This document shows, one piece after another, positions 51,901 to 54,900 of a DNA stretch of 64,000 nt. Made by a program: the position numbers and the translations under genes. This DNA is from Nemertoderma westbladi (lineage: Eukaryota; Xenacoelomorpha; Nemertodermatida; Nemertodermatidae). Every line of letters starts with the position of its first letter. The first letter of the stretch is position 1. The stretch covers positions 62,001-126,000 of the forward strand of contig JAUCBJ010000668.1 of NCBI GenBank assembly GCA_032718475.1. The letters are read 5' to 3'. The notes beneath the pieces are model-generated. The model did not search any database, was not told the origin of the DNA, and worked only from the letters and a program-made list of their open reading frames with translations.

Positions 51901-54900
51901 ATTTCGCTACATGCTAAATATTCTGCACGAACCTATTGCACCAGTCTAGATATATTTTTTCTCATCCGCACTAACCTATTGCACCAGTCTAGATATATTT
52001 TTTCTCATCCGCACTAACCTATTGCACCAGTCTAGATATATTTTTTCTCATCCGCACTAACCTATTGCACCAGTCTAGATATATTTTATCTCATCCGCAC
52101 TAACCTATTGCACCAGTCGAGATATATTTTCCTCATCCGCACTAACCTATTGCACCAGTCTAGATATATTTTTCCTCATCCGCACTAACCTATTGCACCA
52201 GTCTAGATATATTTTATCTCATCCGCACTAACCTATTGCACCAGTCTAGATATATTTTATCTCATCCGCACTAACCTATTGCACCAGTCTAGATATATTT
52301 TATCTCATCCGCACTAACCTATTGCACCAGTCTAGATATATTTTTTCTCATCCGCACTAACCTATTGCACCAGTCTAGATATAGTTTTTCTCATCCGCAC
52401 TAACCTATTGCACCAGTCTAGATATATTTTTTCTCATCCACTAACCTATTGCATCAGTCTAGTCTAGATATATTTTTCCTCATCCACTAACCTATTGCAC
52501 CTGTCTAGATATATTTGTTCTCATCCGCACTAACCTATTGCACCAGTCTAGATATAGTTTTTCTCATCCGCACTAACCTATTGCATCAGTCTAGATATAT
52601 TTTATCTCATCCGCACTAACCTATTGCACCAGTCTAGATATATTTTTTCTCATCCGCACTAACCTATTGCACCAGTCTAGATATAGTTTTTCTCATCCGC
52701 ACTAAGCTATTGCACCAGTCTAGATATATTTTTACTCATCCACTAACCTATTGCACCAGTCTAGATATATTTTTTCTCATCCGCACTAACCTATTGCACC
52801 AGTCTATATATATTTTTCCTCATCCGCACTAACTTATTGCACCAGTCTAGATATATTTTTTCTCATCCGCACTAATCTATTGCACCAGTCTAGATATATT
52901 TTTTCTCATCCGCACTAACCTATTGCATCAGTCTAGATATAATTTTTCTCATCCGCAATAACCTATTGCACCAGTCTAGATATAATTTTTCTTATCCGCA
53001 CTAACCTATTGCAACAGTCTAGATATATTTTTACTCATCCGCACTAGCCCATTGCACCAGTCGAGATATATTTTTCCTCATCCGCACTAGCCCATTGCAA
53101 CAGTCTAGATATATTTTTACTCATCCGCACTAGCCCATTGCACCAGTCGAGATATATTTTTCCTCATCCGCACTAACCTATTGCACCAGTCTAGATATAT
53201 ATTTTTTCTCATCCGCACTAACCTATTGCACCAGTCTAGATATATTTTTCCTCATCCACACTAACCTATTGCAACAGTCTAGATATATTTTTACTCATCC
53301 GCACTAGCCCATTGCACCAGTCGAGATATATTTTTCCTCATCCGCACTAACCTATTGCACCAGTCTAGATATATTTTTCCTCATCCACACTAACCTATTG
53401 CAACAGTCTAGATATATTTTTACTCATCCGCACTAGCCCATTGCACCAGTCGAGATATATTTTTCCTCATCCGCACTAACCTATTGCACCAGTCTAGATA
53501 TATTTTTCCTCATCCACACTAACCTATTGCAACAGTCTAGATATATTTTTACTCATCCGCACTAGCCCATTGCACCAGTCGAGATATATTTTTCCTCATC
53601 CACTAACCTATTGCACCTGTCTAGATATATTTTTTCCCATCCGCACTAACCTATTGCACCAGTCGAGATATATTTTTTCTCATCCGCACTAAGCTATTGC
53701 ACCAGTCTAGATATATTTTTCCTCATCCACTAACCTATTGCACCTGTCTAGATATATTTTTTCCCATCCGCACTAACCTATTGCACCAGTCGAGATATAT
53801 TTTTCCTCATCCGCACTAACCTATTGCACCAGTCTAGATATATTTTTACTCATCCGCACTAGCCCATTGCACCAGTCGAGATATATTTTTCCTCATCCGC
53901 ACTAACCTATTGCACCAGTCTAGATATATTTTTCCTCATCCACACTAACCTATTGCAACAGTCTAGATATATTTTTACTCATCCGCACTAGCCCATTGCA
54001 CCAGTCGAGATATATTTTTCCTCATCCGCACTAACCTATTGCACCAGTCTAGATATATTTTTCCTCATCCACACTAACCTATTGCAACAGTCTAGATATA
54101 TTTTTACTCATCCGCACTAGCCCATTGCACCAGTCGAGATATATTTTTCCTCATCCGCACTAACCTATTGCACCTGTCTAGATATATTTTTTCCCATCCG
54201 CACTAACCTATTGCACCAGTCGAGATATATTTTTTCTCATCCGCACTAAGCTATTGCACCAGTCTAGATATATTTTTCCTCATCCACTAACCTATTGCAC
54301 CTGTCTAGATATATTTTTTCCCATCCGCACTAACCTATTGCACCAGTCGAGATATATTTTTCCTCATCCGCACTAACCTATTGCACCAGTCTAGATATAT
54401 TTTTCCTCATCCACACTAACCTATTGCAACAGTCTAGATATATTTTTACTCATCCGCACTAGCCCATTGCACCAGTCGAGATATATTTTTCCTCATCCGC
54501 ACTAACCTATTGCACCAGTCTAGATATATTTTTCCTCATCCACACTAACCTATTGCAACAGTCTAGATATATTTTTACTCATCCGCACTAGCCCATTGCA
54601 CCAGTCGAGATATATTTTTCCTCATCCGCACTAACCTATTGCACCAGTCTAGATATAATTTTCCTCATCCGCACTAACCTATTGCACCAGTCTAGATATA
54701 TTTTTCCTCATCCGCACTAACCTATTGCACCAGTCTAGATATATTTTTCCTCATCCACACTAACCTATTGCACCAGTCTAGATATATTTTTCCTCATCCG
54801 CACTAACCTATTGCACCAGTCTAGATATATTTTTCCTCATCCACACTAACCTATTGCAACAGTCTAGATATATTTTTACTCATCCGCACTAGCCTATTGC